64,000 nt of DNA from Chloroflexota bacterium (GTDB lineage: Bacteria; Chloroflexota; Anaerolineae; Anaerolineales; Anaerolineaceae): contig JAAYUC010000001.1 in the NCBI GenBank assembly GCA_012517865.1, forward strand, positions 1-64,000, read 5' to 3'. This document shows, piece after piece, positions 8,357-17,450 of this stretch (the stretch's first letter is position 1; each line of letters starts with the position of its first letter). A program made the translations under genes and the position numbers. The notes beneath the pieces were generated by a model. The model saw nothing but the letters and a program-made list of their open reading frames with translations, made no database searches and was not told the DNA's origin.

Positions 8357-9385
8357 ATGGTGGAAAAGAAAGAAGCAGTCTCTTTGAGAGAAGCGTTCTC
8401 TCATCTCTCCTGGCAGCTGTTGATGGTCACAGAAAACGCGGCTATCGCGGCAGCACGATCAGCTGGAAAGGGAGATAAACACCTGGCGGATAAGGCCGCG
8501 GTGGACGCGATGCGCGATACTCTGGATAAGATGAGCGGGTTTTCAACCAACATCAAGATTGGCGAAGGGGAACGGGACGACGCGCCGATGCTGTTCATCG
8601 GCGAACAGCTCGGCAGGGGAAATATTGCCATTGATATCGCCGTGGACCCGCTGGAGAACACCAATGCAACCGCCGACCTGAAACCCGGCGCGGTTTGCGT
8701 GCTGGCTGCATCTTCCAGGGGCGGGCTCATACAGGCCTCGGATACCTACCTGGATAAGCTGTGCGTCGGACGCGAGGCCGCGCCGCTGGTGGATATCCGC
8801 CTCGCGCCAGAAGAGAACATCCGCCGCATCGCGGAGGCTTTGCACCGCAAGGATTACGGGGAAATCACCGTGACCATTTTGGACCGCCCGCGGAACGCGG
8901 AGCTGATTCAGCGGGTTCGGTCCACAGGCGCCCGGGTGAATCTTATTGCTGACGGCGACCTGATGCCGTGCATCTTTACCTGTTTTAAAGGCGCCGGCGT
9001 GCATGCGGTCATGGGGATTGGCGCTGCTCCGGAAGGGGTCATTTCAGCGGCTGCCATCAAGCTGTTGGGCGGCGGGATGCAAGCGGTCTTTAAGCCTAAA
9101 GACGACGCCGACCGCCGAAGATTAACGGCTATGGGAATTCAGCTTGACCAGGTCTATACAGCTGAGACCCTCGCGCCAGGAGAAAATCTGATTTTTTGCG
9201 CCACAGCGGTCACACCAATCCTGACGACTACCAAGGCTGTTCTGGAAGGTGTGAGCTTCTTTCCCGGAGGAGCAAAAACCCACAGCCTGGTGGTTTCCAA
9301 CACATTCATGAACTTTGTGCCAACCACACATGTGCTGGACAGCACCAGATTCTCGCAGGAAAAAAGCGAATTCCGACTGTGGTAG
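8357..9385 (+). CDS. glpX: Class II fructose-1,6-bisphosphatase
   Basis: A 342-residue protein of the GlpX family, of the usual length. Metal and substrate motifs are clear: VTENAAIAA near the N terminus, GEGERDDAPM at 69-78 and DPLENTN at 97-103, where the second commonly seen Gly is Asn. It hydrolyses fructose 1,6-bisphosphate in gluconeogenesis. AAGGAG precedes the ATG. It is followed by the gmd gene with its own promoter, so it is probably monocistronic. Some GlpX enzymes also act on sedoheptulose bisphosphate; the sequence does not decide this. Confidence 0.93.
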   Translation: MVEKKEAVSLREAFSHLSWQLLMVTENAAIAAARSAGKGDKHLADKAAVDAMRDTLDKMSGFSTNIKIGEGERDDAPMLFIGEQLGRGNIAIDIAVDPLENTNATADLKPGAVCVLAASSRGGLIQASDTYLDKLCVGREAAPLVDIRLAPEENIRRIAEALHRKDYGEITVTILDRPRNAELIQRVRSTGARVNLIADGDLMPCIFTCFKGAGVHAVMGIGAAPEGVISAAAIKLLGGGMQAVFKPKDDADRRRLTAMGIQLDQVYTAETLAPGENLIFCATAVTPILTTTKAVLEGVSFFPGGAKTHSLVVSNTFMNFVPTTHVLDSTRFSQEKSEFRLW

Positions 9386-9419
9386 TCTTATAGACGCCCG
9401 CAGGCAGCCGGTTGGCTGG

Positions 9420-9447
9420 TTGACAGTGTTCGTCCGGATGGTAAAAT
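9420..9447 (+). promoter_or_regulatory. Sigma-70-type promoter for gmd
   Basis: A perfect TTGACA (9420-9425) is separated by 16 bp from TAAAAT (9442-9447). Transcription would start near 9454, leaving a leader of about 20 nt that contains an AACGAGG ribosome-binding site before the ATG at 9477. Confidence 0.75.
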
Positions 9448-9476
9448 TGCGGTCTACAAAGTAAACGAGGTTTTTA

Positions 9477-10547
9477 ATGAAAACTGCATTAATTACAGGT
9501 ATCACCGGGCAGGATGGGTCCTACCTGGCGGAATTGCTCCTAAGCGAAGGTTACGAAGTTCACGGCGTCATCCGGCGTTCGAGCACATTTAACACCCGCA
9601 GAATTGACCATTTGTACCGGGATCCGCATGGAAATGGCGAGAAGCCGCGTCTCTTTCTGCACTACGGCGATATGGGCGCGACCGATACCCTTCTGGACGT
9701 CATTTACACCACCAAACCGGATGAAATCTATCATCTGGCCGCGCAAAGCCATGTGCGCGTCAGCTTTGACATGCCTGAGTACACCGGCGATATTACCGGT
9801 CTGGGCACCACGCGCATCCTGGAAGCGATTCGAAAAAGCAAATTGAACTGCCGTTTTTATCAGGCGTCTTCCAGCGAGCTTTTTGGAAGCGCGAAACCTC
9901 CACAGAATGAGAATACGCCCTTTCAGCCCCGCAGCCCATACGCAGCCGCCAAGCTGTATGCCTATTGGATGACGGTAAACTACCGCGAAGGCTATGGGAT
10001 GTATTCTGTCAACGGAATTCTCTTCAACCATGAATCCCCGCGGCGCGGAGAAACATTCGTGACGCGCAAAATTACCCGCGCGGTTGCGTCCATTCGAGCG
10101 GGATTGCAGGACAAGCTCTTCTTGGGCAACCTGGATGCCAAACGCGACTGGGGATACGCTCCGGAATACCTGGAAATGATGCATCTGCTGCTCCAGCAGG
10201 ATGAACCGGACGATTTTGCCATTGGCACTGGCGAAGCGCATTCCGTGCGCGATTTTCTGGATGAGGCTTTTGGGTATGTCGGGATGGACTGGCATAAGTA
10301 TGTGGAAATTGACCCGCGCTACTTCCGCCCGACCGAAGTGGATTACCTGTTGTGCGACCCCACCAAAGCGAGGACCAAATTGGGTTGGGAGCCGAAAATC
10401 AAGTTCCATGAGTTGGTGCGCATTATGGTGGACGCGGACCTCGAATTGCTAAACCTGCCCAAACCGGGCGAAGGCAAGCGTATTATCGATGAAAAGTTTA
10501 ACGGCTGGCACCGCTGGGAGCACCAGGTTGTCAGCATGGATAAGTGA
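9477..10547 (+). CDS. gmd: GDP-mannose 4,6-dehydratase
   Basis: A 356-residue short-chain dehydrogenase-type sugar nucleotide enzyme. The NADP-binding motif [10 protein letters not shown] is at 8-17, the catalytic acid at E134 in SSSELFG, and the Tyr155-x3-Lys159 pair in SPYAAAK. It makes GDP-4-keto-6-deoxy-mannose, precursor of fucose, rhamnose and related sugars for surface glycans. No fucose synthase or glycosyltransferase gene is nearby. It has its own promoter, so it appears to be a stand-alone gene. Confidence 0.95.
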   Translation: MKTALITGITGQDGSYLAELLLSEGYEVHGVIRRSSTFNTRRIDHLYRDPHGNGEKPRLFLHYGDMGATDTLLDVIYTTKPDEIYHLAAQSHVRVSFDMPEYTGDITGLGTTRILEAIRKSKLNCRFYQASSSELFGSAKPPQNENTPFQPRSPYAAAKLYAYWMTVNYREGYGMYSVNGILFNHESPRRGETFVTRKITRAVASIRAGLQDKLFLGNLDAKRDWGYAPEYLEMMHLLLQQDEPDDFAIGTGEAHSVRDFLDEAFGYVGMDWHKYVEIDPRYFRPTEVDYLLCDPTKARTKLGWEPKIKFHELVRIMVDADLELLNLPKPGEGKRIIDEKFNGWHRWEHQVVSMDK

Positions 10548-10572
10548 CAATAATCGCATAGTCGGATATAAT
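10544..10572 (+). promoter_or_regulatory. Promoter of the valS T-box transcript
   Basis: GTGACA (10544-10549) and a consensus TATAAT (10567-10572) are spaced by the optimal 17 bp. The -35 element overlaps the last codon of gmd. Transcription would begin about 10579, just ahead of the T-box leader. Confidence 0.75.
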
Positions 10573-10589
10573 AAGTACTTCGGAGTAGT

Positions 10590-10809
10590 AATCCGCAGCT
10601 GCTGACAGAGAAGGGTTGGGAAGGCTGAAACAACCCGCAGCCTTGGTGAGGATGAAGTCGCCGGAATGATGACCGAAGAAATCCGTCAGGGAGAGTAGAA
10701 CGGTCCGGGAACGCCCGTTAGCGCGTTTGAGTGCATTGACGAATGTCAATGAATTGAGGTGGTACCACGGAAACTTTCGCCCTCTATGAGCGAAAGTTTC
10801 TTTATTATT
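10590..10809 (+). promoter_or_regulatory. T-box riboswitch controlling valS
   Basis: The leader carries the hallmark T-box sequence GAGGTGGTACCACGG (10756-10770) next to a Rho-independent terminator. The terminator has an 11-bp stem (10770-10780 with 10790-10800) followed by TTTATTATTT. Further upstream is a stem I-like region starting CAGAGAAGGG with closing CAACCC. The T-box pairs with the acceptor end of uncharged tRNA and forms an antiterminator. The specifier should be a Val codon; GTC at 10657-10659 is the best candidate. The exact 5' limit was judged by eye. Confidence 0.88.
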
Positions 10810-10825
10810 TGTGAGGAGAATGAAA

Positions 10826-13516
10826 ATGACAGAACTGCCAAAAACTTATGATTTCAAAGAATACGAAGAGAAGATTTACGCCAACTGGGAGAGCAAAGGA
10901 TACTTCCGCCCGAAAAACGACCCAAACAAACCCGGGCATGACCCTTCCATCAAACCTTTTGTCATTGTTATTCCTCCTCCCAACGTTACCGGCGGGCTGC
11001 ATCTTGGGCATCCGCTCTTTGTGGCCACTGAAGATTTAATGATTCGTTACCACCGCATGAAAGGCGAACCAACCTTGTGGGTGCCTGGCACCGACCATGC
11101 CGGCATTGCCACGCAGCTGCAGGTCGAAAAGCAGCTTGCCCGGGAAGGGCTGACTCGAACCCAGTTGGGGCGCGAAGCTTTCCTGAAACGCATGTGGCAG
11201 TGGAAAGAACAATACGGCGGGCAAATTACCCACCAGATTCGGCGGATTGGCGCCAGCTGCGACTGGGACAGAGAACGCTTCACGCTGGATGAAGGCTTGT
11301 CGCGCGCGGTGCGCGAAGCGTTTGTGCGGCTGTACGAAAAGGGTTTAATCTACCGCGGTCCCCGCATGATTAATTGGTCCCCCGGCCTAAAAACAGCGGT
11401 TTCGGACCTTGAGGTTGAATATTCCGAAGAGAGGGGCACTTTATACTATTTCAAGTACCCTCTTGCCGATAACAGCGGCGATTATATTCCAGTGGCAACC
11501 ACCCGACCGGAAACAATCCTCGGCGATACCGCGGTGGCTGTGCACCCCGACGACCAGCGCTACCAGCGTTACATCGGCAAAATGGTGCGGGTGCCGGTCA
11601 TCGGCCGGGAAATCCCTGTGGTCGCTGATGAATATGTGGAACGTGAATTTGGCACCGGCGCGCTTAAAATCACGCCCGGACACGACCCCCACGATTATGA
11701 AATCGGGCAGCGGCATCAGCTCGCGCTCATCAATATCATGAATCCCGACGCGACATTAAACGAAAACGCGGGACCCTATGAGGGATTGGACCGCTACAAA
11801 GCCAGGCAGGCCTTGTGGGAAGATATGCGCGCGCAGGGTCTTGTCCTAAAAGAAGAACCTTATATGATGAGCGTCCCCAGGTCTCAACGCGGCGGTGAGA
11901 TTGTTGAGCCGTTGGTCTCTACGCAGTGGTTCGTCAGGATGGAAACTCTGGCGAAGAACGCCAAAGCTGCCGTGGAAGCCGGCCAAATCACTTTTGTGCC
12001 TGACCGTTTCACCAAAGTCTTCCACAACTGGATGGACAATATCCAGGATTGGTGCATCAGCCGTCAACTCTGGTGGGGGCACCGCATACCGGTCTGGTAC
12101 TGCCAGGACTGCGGTGAGGTCATCGTCGCGCGGGAAACGCCGGAAAGCTGCCCCAAGTGCCGCAGTGCGCGCCTGGAACAGGACCCGGACGTGTTGGATA
12201 CCTGGTTCTCTTCGGGTTTGTGGCCGTTTTCAACGCTTGGCTGGCCGGAGCGAACGCCCGATTTTGAGTATTTTTATCCGACCTCTGTGCTGGAGACTGG
12301 CTACGACATCTTGTTTTTCTGGGTCGCCCGCATGATTATGGACGGTATTGAGTTCACAGGCAAAGCTCCGTTCCACACCGTATATTTGCACGGCATCATC
12401 CGCGACGAAAAAGGCGTGAAAATGAGCAAAACCAAGAACAACGCCATTGACCCTCTGGAGGTCATGGACGCGATGGGGACCGATGCTCTGCGCTTTACGC
12501 TCCTGGTCGGCAGCACCCCTGGCAATGATATGAATATATCCGTTAAAAAGGTGGAGGCTAACCGCAACTTTGCCAATAAAGTCTGGAATATCGGCAGATT
12601 TGTCATTTCAGCAGTGGACCGCGCCGGCGCGAAACCCGTTTCGGAACCCGTTTGGACCCTGCCTGACCTGTGGATTTGGGCCAGATTAAAGCAGGTGGTC
12701 AACAGCGTCAACAATCTATTTGAAAATTACCAATTTGGAGAAGCTGGCAAGCAGATTTACGAATTCTTCTGGAGCGAGTTCGCCGATTGGTATCTGGAAG
12801 CTTCAAAACGGCAGCTTTCGGAAGGCGGCGAGCGCGCGTACTTTACCGCCTTTGGGCTCGCCCGGGTATTGGATGTGATGCTGCGCCTGCTGCATCCTTT
12901 CACGCCGTACGTGACCGAAGCGCTGTGGGGTTACCTCAAGCAGGCCTGCCTGGATGCCGGCCTCCCGCTAAAAAATAAAGAAGGTTGGGAAGAGGCGCTT
13001 ATTGTGGCGCGTTGGCCGGAGCGCATGGAGATGGAGGGGTGGGAGGATGAAATCATTAAGGATTTCAGCATCACGCAGGAGCTGATACGCGCAATCCGCA
13101 ACCTGCGCTCGGAATACAAAATAGAGCCTTCGCGAAAACTGCATGCGATTTTTGTGTCGACTGACCAGCAAATCCTGCTCGAGTCGCAAAAGTTGGTGCT
13201 GTGTGATTTGGCAGGGCTTGACCCGGACGCGACAGAAATTCGTTCGGAAAAGCCAGAAGACCAAAGCGGCCTGGCCGGGCTTGTCGTGAACGAAATTGAA
13301 GTTTTTGTACAGCTTGCCGACGCCAAGGATGACGCGGCTGAGGAAGAACGGCTGCGCAAAGAATTGGCGGAGCTGGAGAGTCAGGTAGCGCGCCTTGAGA
13401 GCTTGTTGGCAAGTCCTTTCGCGCAAAAAGCGCCGGAGAAGATTGTGCAGGCAGAGCGGGAAAAACTGGAAACATACAAAGGCAGCATCCAAAAACTGCG
13501 CTCGCGGCTTGGTTAA
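10826..13516 (+). CDS. valS: Valyl-tRNA synthetase
   Basis: An 896-residue class I synthetase. The HIGH motif appears as HLGH (59-62) and KMSKS as KMSKT (532-536). The CP1 editing domain lies between them, with a zinc-ribbon insertion (CQDCG and CPKC) ahead of DVLDTWFSS. The C terminus has the Val-specific coiled-coil arm. ATG 10826 is preferred over GTG 10811 or ATG 10820 because GAGGAG (10813-10818) gives correct spacing only to 10826. Expression should rise when tRNA-Val is uncharged through the upstream T-box. A terminator follows directly. Confidence 0.97.
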   Translation: MTELPKTYDFKEYEEKIYANWESKGYFRPKNDPNKPGHDPSIKPFVIVIPPPNVTGGLHLGHPLFVATEDLMIRYHRMKGEPTLWVPGTDHAGIATQLQVEKQLAREGLTRTQLGREAFLKRMWQWKEQYGGQITHQIRRIGASCDWDRERFTLDEGLSRAVREAFVRLYEKGLIYRGPRMINWSPGLKTAVSDLEVEYSEERGTLYYFKYPLADNSGDYIPVATTRPETILGDTAVAVHPDDQRYQRYIGKMVRVPVIGREIPVVADEYVEREFGTGALKITPGHDPHDYEIGQRHQLALINIMNPDATLNENAGPYEGLDRYKARQALWEDMRAQGLVLKEEPYMMSVPRSQRGGEIVEPLVSTQWFVRMETLAKNAKAAVEAGQITFVPDRFTKVFHNWMDNIQDWCISRQLWWGHRIPVWYCQDCGEVIVARETPESCPKCRSARLEQDPDVLDTWFSSGLWPFSTLGWPERTPDFEYFYPTSVLETGYDILFFWVARMIMDGIEFTGKAPFHTVYLHGIIRDEKGVKMSKTKNNAIDPLEVMDAMGTDALRFTLLVGSTPGNDMNISVKKVEANRNFANKVWNIGRFVISAVDRAGAKPVSEPVWTLPDLWIWARLKQVVNSVNNLFENYQFGEAGKQIYEFFWSEFADWYLEASKRQLSEGGERAYFTAFGLARVLDVMLRLLHPFTPYVTEALWGYLKQACLDAGLPLKNKEGWEEALIVARWPERMEMEGWEDEIIKDFSITQELIRAIRNLRSEYKIEPSRKLHAIFVSTDQQILLESQKLVLCDLAGLDPDATEIRSEKPEDQSGLAGLVVNEIEVFVQLADAKDDAAEEERLRKELAELESQVARLESLLASPFAQKAPEKIVQAEREKLETYKGSIQKLRSRLG

Positions 13517-13519
13517 ACC

Positions 13520-13552
13520 AAAAAGAGATGCCTTCAAGGCATCTCTTTTTTA
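13520..13552. terminator. Bidirectional terminator after valS
   Basis: The stem AAAAGAGATGCC pairs with GGCATCTCTTTT around a 5-nt loop TTCAA, with T-runs on both strands. It serves valS on the plus strand and the convergent 576-residue gene on the minus strand. Confidence 0.88.
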
Positions 13553-13554
13553 TG

Positions 13555-15285
13555 TTATTTTCTGGCTGCAATACGGTCAGATTCCCGCTGCATTATTCTG
13601 CGGAGAATTGCCAAAGAACAGGCGTAAGTAGAATCCATGCCCTCGTATGAGAGCGCGCCAGCTCCCAGGTTTTGCCCTTTGGTAAGGGGGGTATCCGAGA
13701 CGTAGTGCAGAATGCCCAGGTCAAAGGGAAGCTTGTGCAGGTTGACGATTTCATTTACCGGATGCCGCTGCGGGCGGAAAAGCTCGTAAACGGCGGATAG
13801 ATAGGGTCCGGCTTCCATCTCAATATCCGTGTAGCCTTCTCGGTAGATAACATCCATAACGGTGGCATTTTGCAGGAAGGTGCCCCAAACAGAAACAGCT
13901 TTTTGGTTGTCCAATACCGTGCCGTAAGTCAGGTAGGGGGAAAGGTCCGAAGCCTGAAAATTGTTATCAAAGATATAGGTGTTTTTGGAGTGCTCGTCAT
14001 AGACCACATTCGGGAGAATGACATCCCCGCGCACGCCGTTGAGGCTGGCCGCCTTGCCCATCACATAAATACCCAGAATTTGGGCCGCGTTTTCCGCAAT
14101 CTTGGTCAGGAGGTGATACGCCCCGAACCCGAGGGGATAATCAATATTCACAATAAGCGCGTTGGATTTTGATAAAAATTCCCACTCGGCGCAGCCGGGC
14201 AGGGCGCAAGGGGTGATGCGGGTATCGATGTTGGCTGGAACCAGCCTGGAGAGGTCAATTACCTGGGCTTCTGTATCAAAGGCGTGCACACTTGGAAAGC
14301 GGAAAATTCCGCGTTCCTTCTCAAATCGGAGCTGCTCCTCCCAGGCGGATTTTCCGGCTGGAGACGATTGATATTTCTTCATGACGTAATAGAAGAAGTT
14401 TTCTTTGCTGGATGGGACCGCTTTGTTCTGGATGTCCTGCCACTCTGCCAGCAGCAAAGGTTGTTCCGCGCTGTGAATGAATTCGATCAGTTCCTCCTGT
14501 TTGCTGAGCGCGAAGCCCGACAGAAGGTTCACCAGACTGTGCGTATTGGAGGAGACGAAATAAATCGGGCGCTCGTTTATCTCGGGATACTGCTTTTCAA
14601 TCTTTTCCCACCAGGCTTCTGTCGCTTTTCGGTAATCATTCAGCGAACCACTGAGCAGTTGGAGTCTGAAATTGCACTTCACTTTGGCGAAGAGAGCCAG
14701 AACCTCGCCAAACCGCCCGCCCAATACGGTATAAAGGCGGCCAAGGTCGCTCTCACTCATCTTTAGCTGGTTCGCGAGACGCTGGAAACGTTCAGGATCG
14801 GCAGGAGAGGCATTTAGGTAGAGGTCCGGCGGAATGTGACTCAGCAGGGCATTCAGTTTATTCCACTCAATCTGCAGGGCGGTCAGCGTGGGCACGACAT
14901 CATCAATATCGGAGCGGGAGGCGATATAGCATGCCATTTGCTCTCCGCCGTCGTAAAAACAGCGCCTGCGCCTGGCCCGGGCAGCCACTTCCGTCCAGGT
15001 TTCCACGTTTCCGTAGCCGTGTTGAGAAAAATTGCTCTCTGTTTGCCCAAGAATGATTTTCTTCACATTAAAAATGCACTCCGGTAAGCGCTGCAAGCTG
15101 TAAATCAAAGCGGAAGTATCCGGATACGGCTCGCGCGCGTTTGGATGCAGGGAGGAATTCATCCCGGAATGTACTTCTTCGAGCGAACGAATCTGAATCA
15201 CATTCGTGGACCGCAGCAGTGAGTAGATGGTGCGAAGATAAAGGTCAATTTCCTCAGAGGAGCGAACCGGAACCTGTCTTTCCAT
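13555..15285 (-). CDS. Conserved-looking protein of unknown function with a nucleoside-phosphorylase-like C-terminal part
   Basis: A 576-residue soluble protein without signal peptide or membrane segment. The N-terminal half is helical with no motif I can name. The C-terminal half has features reminiscent of purine nucleoside phosphorylase or AMP nucleosidase folds: IYVMGKAASLNG, a GTVLDNQKAVSVWGTF strand-loop and DIEMEAGPYLSAVYE, where an acidic ME pair follows a strand as in the ribose-binding motif of that superfamily. It may belong to the DUF6909 group, from memory only. AAGGACA before the ATG acts as ribosome-binding site. It stands alone, convergent with valS and divergent from a HAD gene. 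No activity is assigned. Confidence 0.6.
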   Translation of the reverse strand: MERQVPVRSSEEIDLYLRTIYSLLRSTNVIQIRSLEEVHSGMNSSLHPNAREPYPDTSALIYSLQRLPECIFNVKKIILGQTESNFSQHGYGNVETWTEVAARARRRRCFYDGGEQMACYIASRSDIDDVVPTLTALQIEWNKLNALLSHIPPDLYLNASPADPERFQRLANQLKMSESDLGRLYTVLGGRFGEVLALFAKVKCNFRLQLLSGSLNDYRKATEAWWEKIEKQYPEINERPIYFVSSNTHSLVNLLSGFALSKQEELIEFIHSAEQPLLLAEWQDIQNKAVPSSKENFFYYVMKKYQSSPAGKSAWEEQLRFEKERGIFRFPSVHAFDTEAQVIDLSRLVPANIDTRITPCALPGCAEWEFLSKSNALIVNIDYPLGFGAYHLLTKIAENAAQILGIYVMGKAASLNGVRGDVILPNVVYDEHSKNTYIFDNNFQASDLSPYLTYGTVLDNQKAVSVWGTFLQNATVMDVIYREGYTDIEMEAGPYLSAVYELFRPQRHPVNEIVNLHKLPFDLGILHYVSDTPLTKGQNLGAGALSYEGMDSTYACSLAILRRIMQRESDRIAARK

Positions 15286-15391
15286 ATTGCCATGTCCTTA
15301 GTAATAATTTCTGCGATGATTGATTTTATCACGCAGGCAGAAAGCCCTCTGGCATACTTTATAATAGGGTCACAGAACGGAGGAGCCGCGT

Positions 15392-16000
15392 ATGCCGATA
15401 GATACAGTCATCTTTGATTTTGGTGGTGTCATTTTACGCTACCTTGACCCCGACTGGCTGCGCACAATGCTGCCTTACGGGGACCAAATCCAAACAGCCG
15501 TGAATGAATACCTGCAATCGGATATCCTCTGGGAGGTGATGCGCGGACGTTTGCGGGAAATGGACTTTTGGAGCGCCAAAGCCCGCGAGATGAATATCCC
15601 CATCGAAGCTGTGGAACGCTATCTGCAGGTTCAGACTGCCCGCGCACAGTTGGATTCTCAGGTGCTTGCGCGTATGGCGGGCTTAAAAGGCCGTTACAAA
15701 CTGGGGATACTCAGCAACGCCGGGGATACAACCAGAATGCTCCTGCAGGAACATTACCGCCTCCATGAGGTGGTTGATGACATTGTCATCTCAGCTGAGG
15801 AGGGACTGGTGAAACCGGAGCCGGAAATCTACCTGCTCTCGGCGCGGCGGCTGGGCACTCAGCCCGAACGCTGCGTTTTTGTGGACGATTTGCCGGAAAA
15901 TATCCGGGCCGCCGAGCGCGTGGGAATGCGCGGTGTTCTGTTCACGGATACTGAGAGTTCTCTGGCGCGTTTGGACTCACTTCTCGCGCAGGAGGCGTAA
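15392..16000 (+). CDS. HAD-superfamily hydrolase (YihX-like subfamily)
   Basis: A 202-residue HAD class IA protein. Motif I is FDFGGV (residues 8-13), so the second Asp of the usual DxD is Gly, as in YihX and related phosphatases. LGILSNAG supplies motif II, a Lys in LVKPEPEIY motif III, and [11 protein letters not shown] motif IV. It probably dephosphorylates a small sugar phosphate. GGAGGA lies upstream of the ATG, with a TATAAT at 15360-15365. Its stop is 2 bp from the rsmI start, so the pair is co-transcribed. Confidence 0.85.
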   Translation: MPIDTVIFDFGGVILRYLDPDWLRTMLPYGDQIQTAVNEYLQSDILWEVMRGRLREMDFWSAKAREMNIPIEAVERYLQVQTARAQLDSQVLARMAGLKGRYKLGILSNAGDTTRMLLQEHYRLHEVVDDIVISAEEGLVKPEPEIYLLSARRLGTQPERCVFVDDLPENIRAAERVGMRGVLFTDTESSLARLDSLLAQEA

Positions 16001-16002
16001 CG

Positions 16003-16695
16003 ATGCTCTATCTGGTAGCCACTCCCATCGGCAACCTCGGCGATATGACCTACCGGGCAGTCGAAACCTTGCAAGGGGTCGACCTAATCGCCAGCGAGGA
16101 CACGCGAAAAACCAGCATCCTCCTGAAACATTATGGAATTTCAAAGCCTCAGGTGGCTTTCCATACCATAAACGAAGCCAGGATGACGCCAAAGCTGCTG
16201 GAACGCTTGCTGGAAGGGGAAAACATCGCGCTGGTGACCAACGCCGGCACGCCCGGAATCTCTGACCCGGGCTATTCCCTCACGCATGCTGCCGTTCAGG
16301 CCGGGGTGGCGGTGACGTCCATACCAGGGCCTTCCGCGGTCATCACAGCGCTCACTCTGGCGGATTTGCCTTTGCACAGCTTCACCTTTAAGGGTTTTCC
16401 ACCGCATAAAGAAGGCCCCCGAAAACGCTTTTTGGAACAGGAAAAAGACTCTCCGCACACGTTGGTCTTCTATGAGAGTCCATACCGCCTTATGGCGTTC
16501 CTAAAAAACGCTCTGGAAATATTCGGCGACCGGCGCGCCATGTTGGCCAATGACCTGACCAAGAAGTTTGAGGCCATCTGGCGGGGAAGCCTGCGGGAAA
16601 TACTGGAGCAAATGCAGAACACAGAAATAAAAGGTGAATTCTGCATTTGTATTGAAGGCTGTCCGGAGGAAAGGGTCAGAACGCGAGAGGGGTAA
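16003..16695 (+). CDS. rsmI: 16S rRNA (cytidine1402-2'-O)-methyltransferase RsmI
   Basis: A 230-residue tetrapyrrole-methylase-fold enzyme. Motifs include [16 protein letters not shown] at the N terminus, [18 protein letters not shown] (80-90) and the SAM loop [10 protein letters not shown]. RsmI methylates the 2'-OH of C1402 in the decoding region of 16S rRNA. At 230 residues it lacks most of the C-terminal extension of E. coli RsmI, which has about 286. It overlaps the convergent yhhQ gene by 20 bp at the 3' end. A second RsmI-like gene lies at 22364-23071, so this copy is the better candidate for the housekeeping function. Confidence 0.88.
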   Translation: MLYLVATPIGNLGDMTYRAVETLQGVDLIASEDTRKTSILLKHYGISKPQVAFHTINEARMTPKLLERLLEGENIALVTNAGTPGISDPGYSLTHAAVQAGVAVTSIPGPSAVITALTLADLPLHSFTFKGFPPHKEGPRKRFLEQEKDSPHTLVFYESPYRLMAFLKNALEIFGDRRAMLANDLTKKFEAIWRGSLREILEQMQNTEIKGEFCICIEGCPEERVRTREG

Positions 16696-17407
16696 GGTCC
16701 TTCAAATCAGAGAAAACATCCAGGTTTTCCGCTTTCTTGAGCCTGTTGGTAATCCAATAGGTGGCTGGCGTCATGATGACCTCAACAGCAACCTTGAAAA
16801 GGTAATTGCTGAGCGTGAGCGTCAGGTAAAGCTCCCACGGAAAAACACGCGTCAATGAGCCTACCGCGATGAAAACAGCGGTATCCACCAGTTCCCCGAC
16901 AATTGTGGAGCTTATCGTTCGAACCCAGAGCCATTTCCCCTGTGTGCTGTGTTTGAGCAGCGCCATAATGATGGCATTAGAGAAACTGCCGCCAAGATAC
17001 CCAAGAAAACTTGCCAATACAATTCCGCCAGAACTGACTCCTCCGAGGATTTTATCGTAGGCGGACTGCCCGACAGAATTTAGCCAGGTGGGTTCACCCG
17101 GCAATTTCTGAATAAAGTAAAACATCAGCGCTGTAAATACCAGCCCCAAAAAACCAATCCAGATGACGCGCCGGGAGATTTTGTATCCATAAACTTCAGT
17201 GAGGATATCCCCAAAGATGTAGGCGACTGGAAAAAACAATGTGCCGGCATCAAACGCCAACGGCACGCCGCCCAGGGAAATCCCCCAGTCTATCAATTTG
17301 GCTGATGAGGCGATATTGCTGAGAGCCAAAACCAAAGTGAAGACAACCGTTACGATATCCAGGTAACGATAGGTGAGTGGTGAGGAGGCGGGAGGTTTTT
17401 CGTTCAT
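16676..17407 (-). CDS. yhhQ: Queuosine precursor transporter (YhhQ/QPTR family)
   Basis: A 243-residue membrane protein with about six to seven hydrophobic segments. Family features are the acidic pair in [16 protein letters not shown] and a second conserved block [10 protein letters not shown]. YhhQ imports preQ0 or preQ1 for queuosine synthesis. ATG 17407 is chosen: a longer frame to 17581 would overlap rsmE and add a non-membrane Arg/Ser-rich stretch. The start lies 8 nt after a TATACT box, suggesting a leaderless mRNA. The link to the TGT-like gene 4 kb away suggests salvage of a deazaguanine base. Confidence 0.87.
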   Translation of the reverse strand: MNEKPPASSPLTYRYLDIVTVVFTLVLALSNIASSAKLIDWGISLGGVPLAFDAGTLFFPVAYIFGDILTEVYGYKISRRVIWIGFLGLVFTALMFYFIQKLPGEPTWLNSVGQSAYDKILGGVSSGGIVLASFLGYLGGSFSNAIIMALLKHSTQGKWLWVRTISSTIVGELVDTAVFIAVGSLTRVFPWELYLTLTLSNYLFKVAVEVIMTPATYWITNRLKKAENLDVFSDLKDLTPLAF

Positions 17408-17414
17408 CAGCGTA

Positions 17415-17441
17415 AAGTATACCTTTTTTACAGGTATACTT
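17415..17441. promoter_or_regulatory. Divergent promoter palindrome between yhhQ and rsmE
   Basis: A perfect 10-bp inverted repeat (AAGTATACCT, 7-nt spacer TTTTTAC, AGGTATACTT) fills most of the 43-bp gap between the two start codons. Each arm contains TATACT pointing outwards, ending 8-10 nt before its ATG. The element can therefore be two face-away -10 boxes giving leaderless or nearly leaderless transcripts. It could also be an operator that represses both genes together. Confidence 0.6.
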
Positions 17442-17450
17442 ATTTCCACA

